This document shows, in pieces, positions 16,221 to 24,700 of a stretch of 28,181 nt of DNA. Location of the stretch: positions 1 to 28,181 of the forward strand of contig JAPKCE010000001.1 in assembly GCA_028823075.1 (NCBI GenBank), in the 5' to 3' direction. Numbering within the stretch: position 1 is the first letter of the stretch; each line of letters starts with the position of its first letter. This stretch comes from Myxococcota bacterium. Its GTDB lineage: Bacteria > Myxococcota > UBA4151. The position numbers were made by a program, and so were the translations under genes. A model generated the notes under the pieces. The model searched no databases. It saw nothing but the letters and a program-made list of their open reading frames with translations, and was not told the DNA's origin.

Positions 16221-16250
16221 TTGCTTTGCGGGCTCGCTGTGCATTATAAG
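16221..16250 (+). promoter_or_regulatory. Candidate promoter giving a leaderless transcript
   Basis: TTGCTT (16221-16226) and TATAAG (16245-16250) are 18 nt apart. The -10 ends 6 nt before the ATG at 16257, so the expected transcription start falls on or beside the start codon. No Shine-Dalgarno is visible in front of that ATG, which fits a leaderless message. The -35 matches the consensus at only four positions. Confidence 0.35.
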
Positions 16251-16256
16251 TTGATC

Positions 16257-17372
16257 ATGCGCAGATTGATTTATCCTTTGGCTAGCTTTTGTATCGCATG
16301 TTCTGACGGGGGTAGTTTGTATCGAGATGCTCTGCCTGTGGCCGAGAATTTATCGTCGATGGAATCTGTTTGGAGTCATGACTCCTTGGTGCTCAATGGG
16401 GGCCAAGGGCAGTTTGATTTTGTCGTCGCTGAGGGCAGCCAGAGTTTTTTGGTGGTCGTTAGTGGCCTTTCAGGTGCAGAATATTTGATCTCCTCGTTAA
16501 GGGGTCCCGATGGTGTCCTGGTGCGCGCCGAGGCTAATGAGGCGGAAGCTGCTTCTGGCTTTGGTGCCGCGGCGGGTCCTTTCTTTTCACCCAACCGTAG
16601 CGTCGGTGATCATGGCGGCGCTACTTTGTTGGTGCCTAACGACCCGCTGCTTCGTTTGACTCCGGGGCGTTGGGAGTTGGGCGTCACTTCGAGCAGTGTT
16701 GAGCAACATGAGTTGCGCGTGGACCGCTTGGAGTTGCATGCGGCCGGTTTGCCTCTGCGCAGCGTGATCCCACTGACCATTCACCTTAGCGGCGCCGAGG
16801 GGATGACCGGTGCTTTGGGGCGCGGCCATGAGCGTCTTGATCGTGCACTGCAAAAGGTTGAGCAGGTCTACGAGCCCGCCGGCTTAGCGTTTGAGCCTAT
16901 AACCTTTGTTGATTTGGCACCCGAGTTCAGGGTTCTTGATGCGGTTGACCTGCGTTCTCAGAAGGCTTTGCAAATGCTCGGGCGAGGAGTTGGGCGGGCA
17001 GGGATAAACCTCTTTATTATCGAGCGTTTTGAGAACGACGAGGCGCTTTTGGGAGATGTTGGCGGGGTGAGCGCCGCCATTCCGGGGGACCCGCGAGGCG
17101 GTGAGCCTTTATCCGGGGTCGTCGTCGCCACGAGTTTCTCCGAGGATGCGGCGGCGAGAGATCTGCTGGGGTTGACCATGGCGCATGAGATAGGCCATTT
17201 TCTAGGGCTCTTTCACAGTGAAGAGGCGAATGGGTTTGAAGATAACCTTAGCGACACCTTGGCATCAGAGGGTAGCAATTTAATGCATCATTTAAGCCGC
17301 CCTGGGTTTGACGTTTTGAGCGCTGAACAGGGCATGGTGTTGCGCTTGAACCCCGCGATGCAGCTCCCGTGA
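16257..17372 (+). CDS. Metzincin-type zinc metalloprotease, predicted lipoprotein
   Basis: Probable secreted or surface endopeptidase. The 371-residue product starts with a short basic-hydrophobic leader (MRRLIYPLASFCIAC), with a Cys after Ile-Ala that could be the lipidated residue, though the lipobox is not canonical. Residues about 35-130 look like a beta-sandwich prepeptidase-type domain. The catalytic motif HEIGHFLGLFH has His310, Glu311, His314 and His320, and a Met-turn candidate Met343 lies in SNLMHH, which defines a metzincin. The downstream SAEQG is common in these families. An in-frame TTG at 16221 would add an unlikely leader. The stop overlaps the next GTG by four bases. The exact peptidase family (for example M43-like) cannot be settled by eye. 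Confidence 0.85.
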   Translation: MRRLIYPLASFCIACSDGGSLYRDALPVAENLSSMESVWSHDSLVLNGGQGQFDFVVAEGSQSFLVVVSGLSGAEYLISSLRGPDGVLVRAEANEAEAASGFGAAAGPFFSPNRSVGDHGGATLLVPNDPLLRLTPGRWELGVTSSSVEQHELRVDRLELHAAGLPLRSVIPLTIHLSGAEGMTGALGRGHERLDRALQKVEQVYEPAGLAFEPITFVDLAPEFRVLDAVDLRSQKALQMLGRGVGRAGINLFIIERFENDEALLGDVGGVSAAIPGDPRGGEPLSGVVVATSFSEDAAARDLLGLTMAHEIGHFLGLFHSEEANGFEDNLSDTLASEGSNLMHHLSRPGFDVLSAEQGMVLRLNPAMQLP

Positions 17373-17761
17373 GCGGCCTTTTCATCTTATCTTTGGCGCT
17401 GCTCGTCGATGGCCATCATGCGCTCCCCGCTCAACCCGGCGAGGTCGCTTGTTGGCAGGCAGAAGGCGCGCTCAGAACGCACCTTTTGAGCGGTCGTCGG
17501 CCGCAGCGCAGACGCGCGCTTATCCTGCTTGAGCGCTGCTCGTTCACGCTTGATTGGGCGCGTTTACGCGCCGACAACGACCCTGAGATGGCGCTCGTGG
17601 CTTGGCGTTACAGTTTGCAAAACGCAGTCGTCGACGACCCGCGTTGGGCGCAGGCTTTACAGCAACTTCCCAAGGCTCAAGGTCGCAGCGTCTTGCGCCT
17701 TCACAATAAGCGGCGCAGGGCCAATTTGGCTCCCGGACTACCCATCGAGGATGTGCGCTGA
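17369..17761 (+). CDS. Small basic exported protein of unknown function
   Basis: Not recognised. The 130 residues begin with a hydrophobic stretch (SGLFILSLALLV) that looks like a signal peptide, followed by an Arg-rich helical body with two cysteines (28 and 57) that could pair in the periplasm and a conserved-looking ALVAWRYSLQNAV segment. It begins at a GTG that shares GTGA with the metalloprotease stop and ends in TGATG, sharing one base with the next start. Sandwiched this tightly, it is probably made in fixed ratio with the protease and the cytochrome fusion and may assist one of them. Confidence 0.7.
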   Translation: MSGLFILSLALLVDGHHALPAQPGEVACWQAEGALRTHLLSGRRPQRRRALILLERCSFTLDWARLRADNDPEMALVAWRYSLQNAVVDDPRWAQALQQLPKAQGRSVLRLHNKRRRANLAPGLPIEDVR

Positions 17762-19140
17762 TGTTCTTATTACTTCTTGCGGTGGCGACGCAAAACCCGC
17801 TGACTTTGGTGTATACGGGTGATCGTATGGGCAAGGTTGAACCGTGCGGTTGCCCGCAAAACCCTATGGGTCATATCGCCCGCCAGGTCGCGGCCATCGA
17901 CGGTTATCGCTCAAGTGGGGAAAATTACCTGTTCTTTGATCTCGGAAATCTGTTTTTCGAATCGCTTCAGAGCCCCAAGGAATTGCGCGAACAGCATGCG
18001 CGTCGAGCGGCTATTTTAAGCCGCAGCGTGGCGCGTATGCAGCTTGATTTTTTAGTGCCGGGCCCCACGGATTTCCACGCTGGGTTTGAAGGTTATAAAC
18101 GTTTGGTATCGGCATCAAAAACGCCCGTACTGGCGGCCGACTTAAGCACAAAGGATGGGCTGCCAGCCTTTGAGAGTCATCGGGTTTTTAAGCGCGCAGG
18201 TAAACGTATTTTAGTGATCGGCATCGCCGGGTTTACCCCGCAGGGGAGCGAGTTTGTGTTGCAGGATGCCCTCGATACTGTGCGGAGCATTCGCGCAAAG
18301 GCTGGGGCGGTTGATATAACGATCGTTGCATCCCATCTGGATCGCCCGGCGGCGCTCAGACTTGCCAGCGAGGAGCCAGGTTTAGCAGCCGTTTTGGTGG
18401 CCGATAATCACCTGCACCTGATTCCCAAAGAGGCAGGGGGAGCGGTGGTTGTCGGTAGTTCGAAGCAGGGCAAACACCTGGCTGAACTCAAACTTTGGCA
18501 GCGTCAAAGCGGTGCTTACGCCGGCGGTATGAAGATGCGCCGTTTACAGATAAAACTGCGCAAGGCCAGCGGCGCTGAACGCGCCGTTTTACAACAAGAA
18601 CTAGACGGCCTAAACGCGGGGAATACCTTTAAGTATCGCATCGAAGCGATGGGTGAGCAGCGGCCAGAAGACGCCGAAGTGGCTACCTGGGTTAAAGCGT
18701 ATGTGCATTTTGTTGGGCGCATGGAGGCGGCGCGCGGCGTGGCTCCTCCGGGCTACGATGGGTCGGGTGATTTCGCTGGGTTTGAGGTTTGTGCTGCTTG
18801 TCATGGTAAAATTAACGAGCAGTGGAAAAACACTCGCCACGCCCACGCCTACCAAAGCCTGCTCGACCGAGGGCAGCAACTCGACCGCGAATGCATCGCT
18901 TGTCACAGCGCGGGCTGGCGTCACCCTGGAGGGTTTTCGGACCCGCGCAGCGTTGGAATCCTTAAAAATGTGCAATGTGAAAGCTGTCACGGACCCGGAA
19001 AAGCACATGCTCAGAGCGGCGATAAAGCGCTGATCGAGCGCGGCAAGGGCGAGGCAAAATTTTGCCATCGTTGCCATCAAGAAGAGCTTGAGACCGGCTT
19101 CACCGAAGCTACCCATTTACCGCTTATAAAGCACTGGTGA
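17761..19140 (+). CDS. UshA-like domain fused to a tetrahaem cytochrome c
   Basis: Probable periplasmic redox protein. Residues about 14-270 resemble the metallophosphoesterase/5'-nucleotidase (UshA) fold, with LVYTGDRMGKVEPCGCP, FFDLGN, LDFLVPGPTDF and ITIVASHLD. The C-terminal third has four haem-attachment motifs: CAACH (344), CIACH (378), CESCH (406) and CHRCH (435), in a layout like cytochrome c554. The PCGC at residues 28-31 is the position where, as far as I recall, related UshA-like proteins of deltaproteobacteria carry Cys or selenocysteine. Several phosphoesterase metal ligands appear missing (no clear NHE or GHxH), so catalysis is doubtful. The signal peptide is short and lacks basic residues. 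First two genes of its operon overlap it by one base or precede it closely. Confidence 0.85.
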   Translation: MFLLLLAVATQNPLTLVYTGDRMGKVEPCGCPQNPMGHIARQVAAIDGYRSSGENYLFFDLGNLFFESLQSPKELREQHARRAAILSRSVARMQLDFLVPGPTDFHAGFEGYKRLVSASKTPVLAADLSTKDGLPAFESHRVFKRAGKRILVIGIAGFTPQGSEFVLQDALDTVRSIRAKAGAVDITIVASHLDRPAALRLASEEPGLAAVLVADNHLHLIPKEAGGAVVVGSSKQGKHLAELKLWQRQSGAYAGGMKMRRLQIKLRKASGAERAVLQQELDGLNAGNTFKYRIEAMGEQRPEDAEVATWVKAYVHFVGRMEAARGVAPPGYDGSGDFAGFEVCAACHGKINEQWKNTRHAHAYQSLLDRGQQLDRECIACHSAGWRHPGGFSDPRSVGILKNVQCESCHGPGKAHAQSGDKALIERGKGEAKFCHRCHQEELETGFTEATHLPLIKHW

Positions 19141-19160
19141 TTTAGCGCGCTGTCGGTGCT
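19130..19160. terminator. Candidate bidirectional terminator across two convergent stop codons
   Basis: AGCACTG (19130-19136) pairs with CGGTGCT (19154-19160) with one G-U pair. The interval contains a second self-complementary AGCGCGCT. On the minus strand TTTAT follows the stem; on the plus strand CTTTGT follows. Both T tracts are weak, so the call is modest, but it is the only stem found at this convergent junction, where the two genes lie one base apart. Confidence 0.35.
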
Positions 19161-19660
19161 CTTTGTAGCCCGAAGCGCAGTAATTTCCAGGTCCTGCCTT
19201 GGTTATCTTGCCCGCGCAGTAGGCCGTGAATCGGCACCCGCGGGTGGTACAGAGACTGGGCGTATGCGACCACGCCGACAAAGCGCCCTGCGGGAACCTC
19301 GACGGCTTTAGCGAGCGAACGCACGGGCTCGTTTCGGCGTTGGCGCAAAAAGGGATCGTCAGGGCTGTTTAGAGCGAGCGTCTTATGTTCAAAAGAATGT
19401 GCGCTTCGGCGGTTTAGCTCAACCTGCCAGCCCTTGGGCCCGTTGCGTAGGACGACGGTCAATAAGACACTGCCGGCGTCTCCGCTTTCTTCGTAAATAG
19501 CCCATTGCTCAACGCTTGGGGTCAAGGCCGCGGTCGAACCGAGAGCATCGTAGCGCGGTAGGGGGCTGAGCGGGGCATCAACCGAGGCTTGGACGGCTCG
19601 GTATTGGGCGCTGGCACAACCCCCAAGCATGATGATCAGGCTGAGGCTTGCACGTGGCAT
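19142..19660 (-). CDS. Predicted lipoprotein of unknown function
   Basis: Not recognised. The 172 residues begin with a short signal ending in MLGGC, a good lipobox with Cys15, so the mature protein should be about 158 residues anchored in a membrane. The remainder is a mix of beta-prone stretches (SVLLTVVLRNG, GWQVELNRRSAHSFEHKTLALN, RFVGVVAYAQSLYHPRVPIHGLL) ending in GRTWKLLRFGL, suggestive of a small beta domain. It starts 5 bases after the preceding lipoprotein gene and is last in a three-gene minus-strand operon. The stop codon lies one base from the stop of the cytochrome fusion on the other strand. Confidence 0.75.
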   Translation of the reverse strand: MPRASLSLIIMLGGCASAQYRAVQASVDAPLSPLPRYDALGSTAALTPSVEQWAIYEESGDAGSVLLTVVLRNGPKGWQVELNRRSAHSFEHKTLALNSPDDPFLRQRRNEPVRSLAKAVEVPAGRFVGVVAYAQSLYHPRVPIHGLLRGQDNQGRTWKLLRFGLQRAPTAR

Positions 19661-19665
19661 TAATG

Positions 19666-20046
19666 TTAGCCGGCGTCGGCCGAGGCGTCGACCGGGCTGC
19701 TTACATCGGCAGCTGCGGGCCCAGAATCTTGGATGGGCTCAGCGCCTGCATCGACGACAGCGCCTGCGTCGACTTCAGGGCAGAGTTCTGGACGCTCTTG
19801 GCAGAGGTAGTCGCTCGTGCTGATCTGGCAAGCGCCTTCGACGCAGCGATACCCGGGCAGGCAACTGTCTTCGATGGCTCCACCACCTAAGGCGTCGAGC
19901 ACAAAACCGCATTCTTTCGGCCCGCAAACCCGCCCTCGGCCGCAGATATCTCCGACCGGGCAGTCTTCAGCGCTGTCACAGCTGCGCTCGCTGCAACTGC
20001 TCGCCATGCAAGGCAAGGCCAAGGCGACGAGCACAAGCAATCTCAA
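19666..20046 (-). CDS. Cysteine-rich exported protein with Asp-Ala-Gly tail
   Basis: Not assigned to a family. The 126 residues carry an N-terminal export signal (RLLVLVALALPCMASSC) with a possible lipidation Cys, then a cysteine-dense region (SCSERSCDSAEDCPVGDICG, VCGPKECG, CLPGYRCVEGACQ, LCQERPELCP) with spacing like the small disulphide-rich repeats of myxobacterial surface proteins. The last 35 residues are low complexity, rich in Asp, Ala, Gly and Pro. The start is a TTG sharing TTGA with the upstream stop codon. Such DAG-rich segments normally act as linkers after a lipid anchor; here it forms the C terminus instead. Confidence 0.7.
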   Translation of the reverse strand: MRLLVLVALALPCMASSCSERSCDSAEDCPVGDICGRGRVCGPKECGFVLDALGGGAIEDSCLPGYRCVEGACQISTSDYLCQERPELCPEVDAGAVVDAGAEPIQDSGPAAADVSSPVDASADAG

Positions 20047-21617
20047 GGTAGCGCCACGCGAATCGTATAACGAGAAAGCGCCTCGCCATTCGGCATTTTC
20101 ACTTGGTTGCTAGGCAATATAAAATAGGGGTTGTCGAAGATAAGGACCAGGCGGACCGAGATACCGATGTTAGCACTAAAATTCGCGGCGGCGGGTAGGC
20201 GCAAGCGCAATTTACGGGTGTAGCCACTGAGCGCGAAACTCTGACCAGGATACTCTTCGATGAGCAACATATTTGGATAGCTAGGGGTGCCATTGGTTTC
20301 ATAATCGCTCTCGCCAAAAACCGAATTTTCGGCGTCCAAGGGTGCGACGAAAGCAAATTGCGCCAGAACAGACCCAAGACCACTTTGACCGTTGCCTAGG
20401 CGTCTTCCGATGGGCAGATCGGCCTCAAGAATCAGGTCGTCACCACCGTTGATTTGGCCGTCTAGGTTGTGATCGTCCCAGGTCACCGAATAATCCTCAT
20501 CGGAAAAAGGCGCTGCTAGGTTGCTGCTGGTTAAGATGTTGGCGTTACCCATCCAGCTCGCGTCCTCGTCGCCCGCCGCAACAACTCTTAGGCTGAGGTT
20601 GTATTCGGCACCAGCCGCCAGACTCCCCAGCGCTGGGCTCAGGGTGATCAACCGGCCGCCCGACGAAAACTGTGGTTCCAAGTTCAAGCTGGCATCGCCG
20701 CTCTCATCGACCAAAGAACTGTAGAGGCTGCTCGGGTCGATTGGGCGGTCAAATAGGATGCGAATCGGCGTGCCTTCAGCAAGCGGTATAATATGCTGCC
20801 TGCGCTGCACCAGGTCGCGCAGGTTGGAATGTACCATGCGCAGCGCTCCGTTTTGGCGCAAAGTATGCAGAACCTCGCTGCGTTTACGCACCAATAGGGG
20901 CAAGCGCCCCATCTCGATGAGTTGGCTCAATGGAGTTTGCAAGGTTTCGCCGCGGTTCTCATCGTCAGCGTGAATATGCATGGTGACGGTACCACCGAGT
21001 TGGACGCTGCTGGCACCGAGGTGGCTTAGAGCGGGGGCTCCTGCAAAGCGCAATTGGCCCGTGTCATCACTGCTGCTGACTAGGCTCAAACCACCTTTAG
21101 CGGCACCGCCTTGAGTAAAGGAATAAGGAAATTCAAGACTGACGGTGACGCCGCTCGTCCCGACCAACTGCTCATCAAAGACAGTGCTGGTGAGCGTCGT
21201 CGCTGGCAGTAAACCGATAAGGCCAAAGGTGGCGTGGTTGGTGCTCGAGGGGAAGTTCCCCGCGTCATCGGGCAGCTCGACGATAACTCGCGCGCTGATA
21301 AACCCATCTTTGCTTAGGCTCACCATGGCGCTGCCGCCTGCCGGTAAGCCGCTTATCTCGACCACACCGGAAGCGCTGCTGGCCACGTGGCTACGCAGAC
21401 CGGTATACACGCTAACCTGGACCCCATCGAGAGCCTGCCCACTGCTCTGGTCGAAGACGTAGCCCGACAATGAGCTTTCCGGATGCACCAAGGCGATCTG
21501 CGTGACGCTGCCCGGCGAGTCGCCGAGGCCGTCGCCGTTAAGATCGATATTTTCCTCACTTTCGGCGCCACAAGCGACGAGCATGATGCTCAATAATAGA
21601 TAGATAGTAGTTTTCAT
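20043..21617 (-). CDS. Large lipoprotein with carboxypeptidase-regulatory-like and Ig-like domains
   Basis: Probable surface lipoprotein. The 524 residues open with a signal ending in MLVAC (Cys16), then a Ca-loop-like DLNGDGLGD (25-33). A carboxypeptidase-regulatory-like domain follows at about 47-115 (SGYVFDQSSGQALDGVQVSVYT), and a second beta domain at about 135-215. An Ig-like (Big_5 type) domain is suggested by EGTPIRILFDRPIDPSSL with LITLSPALGSLAAGAEYNL. A dockerin-like DDHNLDGQINGGDD occurs near residue 385. No catalytic motif is seen, so a structural or binding role is more likely than an enzyme. The ATG at 21617 has AAAGG 5 nt upstream, partly inside a hairpin. First gene of the minus-strand lipoprotein operon. 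Confidence 0.8.
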   Translation of the reverse strand: MKTTIYLLLSIMLVACGAESEENIDLNGDGLGDSPGSVTQIALVHPESSLSGYVFDQSSGQALDGVQVSVYTGLRSHVASSASGVVEISGLPAGGSAMVSLSKDGFISARVIVELPDDAGNFPSSTNHATFGLIGLLPATTLTSTVFDEQLVGTSGVTVSLEFPYSFTQGGAAKGGLSLVSSSDDTGQLRFAGAPALSHLGASSVQLGGTVTMHIHADDENRGETLQTPLSQLIEMGRLPLLVRKRSEVLHTLRQNGALRMVHSNLRDLVQRRQHIIPLAEGTPIRILFDRPIDPSSLYSSLVDESGDASLNLEPQFSSGGRLITLSPALGSLAAGAEYNLSLRVVAAGDEDASWMGNANILTSSNLAAPFSDEDYSVTWDDHNLDGQINGGDDLILEADLPIGRRLGNGQSGLGSVLAQFAFVAPLDAENSVFGESDYETNGTPSYPNMLLIEEYPGQSFALSGYTRKLRLRLPAAANFSANIGISVRLVLIFDNPYFILPSNQVKMPNGEALSRYTIRVALP

Positions 21618-21620
21618 CGT

Positions 21621-21635
21621 AACCTTTCGAAGGTT
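21621..21635 (-). promoter_or_regulatory. Hairpin covering the Shine-Dalgarno of the large lipoprotein gene
   Basis: The inverted repeat AACCTT/AAGGTT flanks a 3-nt loop. In the minus-strand message the second arm contains AAAGG, 5 nt before the ATG at 21617, so folding would hide the ribosome site. The stem is only six pairs, four of them A-U, so it would be weak at normal temperature. Confidence 0.4.
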
Positions 21636-21637
21636 TT

Positions 21638-21666
21638 GCTTTAAGCGGGGATAGCGCAGCGGTCAA
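21638..21666 (-). promoter_or_regulatory. Candidate promoter of the three-lipoprotein operon
   Basis: On the minus strand TTGACC (21666-21661), a 17-nt spacer, and TAAAGC (21643-21638). The start of transcription would be near 21631, within or just before the hairpin, giving a leader of about 14 nt. The arrangement is nearly the same as that of the metK promoter. Confidence 0.5.
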
Positions 21667-21715
21667 CGCTCTGTGACGAGTAGTCTTTTTTGACTGCGTC
21701 TAGGAGCTTTGACCG

Positions 21716-21781
21716 ATGCCCGTTGCACCGGGTCTCCACGAGGAGTACCACCCCGCCGTAAATCATCAAATTTCCTTTTAG
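21716..21781 (+). CDS. 21-codon leader ORF upstream of the large metalloprotease
   Basis: An ATG at 21716 opens a 21-codon frame (MPVAPGLHEEYHP...NHQISF) ending in TAG at 21779-21781. AGGAG (21702-21706) lies 9 nt upstream, a good Shine-Dalgarno. The stop codon overlaps the AGGAG (21780-21784) of the protease gene, whose ATG is 8 nt after the stop, so reading the leader would bring ribosomes to the main start. The peptide is His- and Pro-rich (three His, three Pro) with no hydrophobic stretch. It may be a translational-coupling leader or an attenuation-type sensor; the coding status is not proven. Confidence 0.5.
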   Translation: MPVAPGLHEEYHPAVNHQISF

Positions 21782-21789
21782 GAGAGAAC

Positions 21790-24700
21790 ATGCGTCAGCT
21801 TCTAAGCGCCCTTGCTTTGGTTGGTCTTTTTTCTGCGTGTGCGCAGGATGTCGCCGATATTGATCGTACCAAACCCAACAAGGTTCATAAGTCGATGTTC
21901 CAAGGGACTTGGTACTTTCGTGGCACCGTCACCGAAGTCGCTCCAGATATGGCCGGACTTTTTGAGGGCATCGCAACGGGTCTATCGAAGGTTCGTTGGG
22001 AGATCACCGAGAGCGAGCTGCGCGGTTGGACGAGCAACGAGACCGTCATCGGTATGGATCAAGAAATTGATGATTGCCGCCGAGTCAACACGGTGCACGT
22101 CGACGGGCGTATCGATATTGAAGAGACGCGGGACGAAGATTGCATGCGTCGCTCGGCGCTCGACGGGCCTCAGTTGAACCAAGATGGATATCGCACGCGC
22201 TGGGGTCGTTTACCTGACGCCTATAAAGGTTCGATGGTGATCAGCTTTCCCATCGCCGGACATTTCGATGTTAAGCGTGGCTATAACCCAGCAACGGGCG
22301 AGCAGACCAATGTGCTCGGCGAAAACGCCAGCGATCGCGACTGGTGGCAGCGCGATTATATGCGCGTCAGTTGGGGCAGCCCCTCGGTGCAGTTTATCAA
22401 CGGCGAACTGGTCAACAGCTACGGCGATGATTCTGAGCCTGAAAATTCCGATCACCGCATCCGTTTTCTCACCGATGATGGGACGTCGGTCGCCAATGGT
22501 CAGGCTGCCGAAGGCCAAGAAGTCCGCTATTTCGACTTTGGTACTCGCCAGGCTGCCACCATGTACGCTCTCTACGGCGGGCGTCGTTACCCTTATTGCT
22601 ACTTCTCTGAGACCACTTCTTGCGATGCCGCAAAGGTGGCTATGCGTTATTCCTTCTTAAAGACGGAGGCCATGCGCGACTTCGCGCCGGTAGCTTACGA
22701 CGATACCAAAATGGGTCGCTTCGGTTACTTTCGCACCGAGCGTTACGGTCATATGCGCCGTCGCGGTCTCACCGAGTCCGGGCGCGTGCGTTTGGCCTCA
22801 GTGCATAATCTATGGAAAACCACCTACCAGCGTAAGGCCGACGGAAACTATAAGCTCGAAGCGGTAAAAAATGATGCTGATGAGACCGTCGCTTATCGCC
22901 GTATGGAGATTCCGGTTCAGGAGCGTCAGCCGAAACCGATGGCCTATCACCTGTCACCGTACTTCCCTGAAGCCATTAAAGAATATGCGTATCGTGTGGG
23001 TGATTCTTGGAACGACGCTTATCGCCGCACCATCGCTGCGGCTTGGGGTTACCAAAGCGCCAGTGAAGCCGATGAGGATAATGCAGGCATTCCCGATATG
23101 TATGTCGTTTGCGACAATCCGGTTCCTGCCGAAATTCCGGCGCGCTATCGCGGCGGTTTGGGCGACGCTTACTACGAAGTTTGTGGTGCCGCTGGCACCC
23201 GCGCTTTGCCCGGCGATCTGCGCTACAACACCATGTATTGGGTGCATGACCGCAACGATGGACCTTTAGGTTACGGCCCCTCCTACCAAGATCCCGAGAG
23301 CGGCGAGACCATCTCGGGGACAGCTTGGGTCTACGGCGCCGCTGTCGATACCTATGCTCAATATGCCTTGGACCTTGTCAACGCCATGAACGGCGACCTG
23401 GACATCGACGACATTCGCAGCGGTGATTACGTCAAGGCTATGGTCGCTGGTAGCCGCCATGTCACCGACCCGCGCAACATGCCCATCGAAGATTTTGATA
23501 ATTTGCTGAAAGATGAAGACGGCCCGCTCGGCCCTTCCGGCCGCGCCGTGATGGAGCGTATTGAGCGTATTTCGGCTGACCCTGCTGGTGAGTTGGGCGA
23601 CGACATCACCCATGCTCGTCATCGCCGTATGCAGCGGTTCTTAAAGGAGTCGCCGCTCGCTGACGATCTGGTCAATGGCGAGATTTTAGCTGCGGCAGCT
23701 GGCAATCGCATGACGCCCGGTGGCACGGTTACCGATGCCATGCACGACGACGCGCGCTCGTTGCTCAGTGGTAATATGGACGCCATTGAGCGGCGCAAAG
23801 AGATCAACGATGTGGCTTCGCATTTGTCGATCTGGACTCGCGACAATTTTGAAGACTCCAGTTTGATCGGTTTGGCGAAAGAGATGAAGGAGCGTTACGC
23901 CGACCGTCCTGACGCCCAAGATGAGATGTACCAAGAGCTGCGCGGCCGTATTTTCCAGGGTGTGATGGAGCATGAGGTGGGTCATACCCTCGGATTACGC
24001 CATAACTTTGCGGGCTCTTACGACGCTATGAATTACCAAGATGACTTCTGGCGTGTGCGCAAAGCCGGTTTAAAACGCGCCTGGACCAACATCCATAGCG
24101 ACGGTTCGTTAACCGTTAGTGATTTGCTCGGGTTTCGCAATCTAACAAGCGGCGAGCTTGAAGGTGCCGGGGCCGAAGATGGTCAGTACGGTGGGGTTAG
24201 CGAGTATCAGTACAGCTCGATCATGGATTACGGTGCCACATTTAACTCGGATTTCCACGGCATTGGTAAGTACGATGAAGCCGCTATTTTGTTTGGTTAT
24301 GCCGGCAAAGTTGAGGTCTTCGACCAGCTCAGCCGTAACAATAAATACCTTCTAAAAGGTTCGGCCGAGACGGTTTTATCGTCTCATGCCTGGGACGTCG
24401 GTACCGGCAATTACAATTGCCTACCTAGCTTTGAAGACCGCGTTAGCCCTGGCGAAAAAGCGCTTACCGAAAAGCTGCATTACGCCTGGTTACCTATCCT
24501 CTTCTCGGACGCTGCGGCTCCCTCGGGCGACGCCGGTGCTGCGGTTAACGCTGCGGTGGAAGCTGGCGTCACGAACCTTGGCCCGAGCAACCGTCGTTTG
24601 ATCGATTATTCGGTGATCGAAGAGCAGCTCAATGTCGAGCGCGAGCACCGCCGAACGCATCGTCAAGACTGCGCCAAAGAGTCGGCCGCCTTGCATCCTG

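Noticed and set aside
21709..21789. 27-codon N-terminal extension of the giant metalloprotease from TTG 21709
   Set aside because: AGGAG is only 2 nt from that TTG, and the extension would bury the lipoprotein signal that begins at the ATG 21790.
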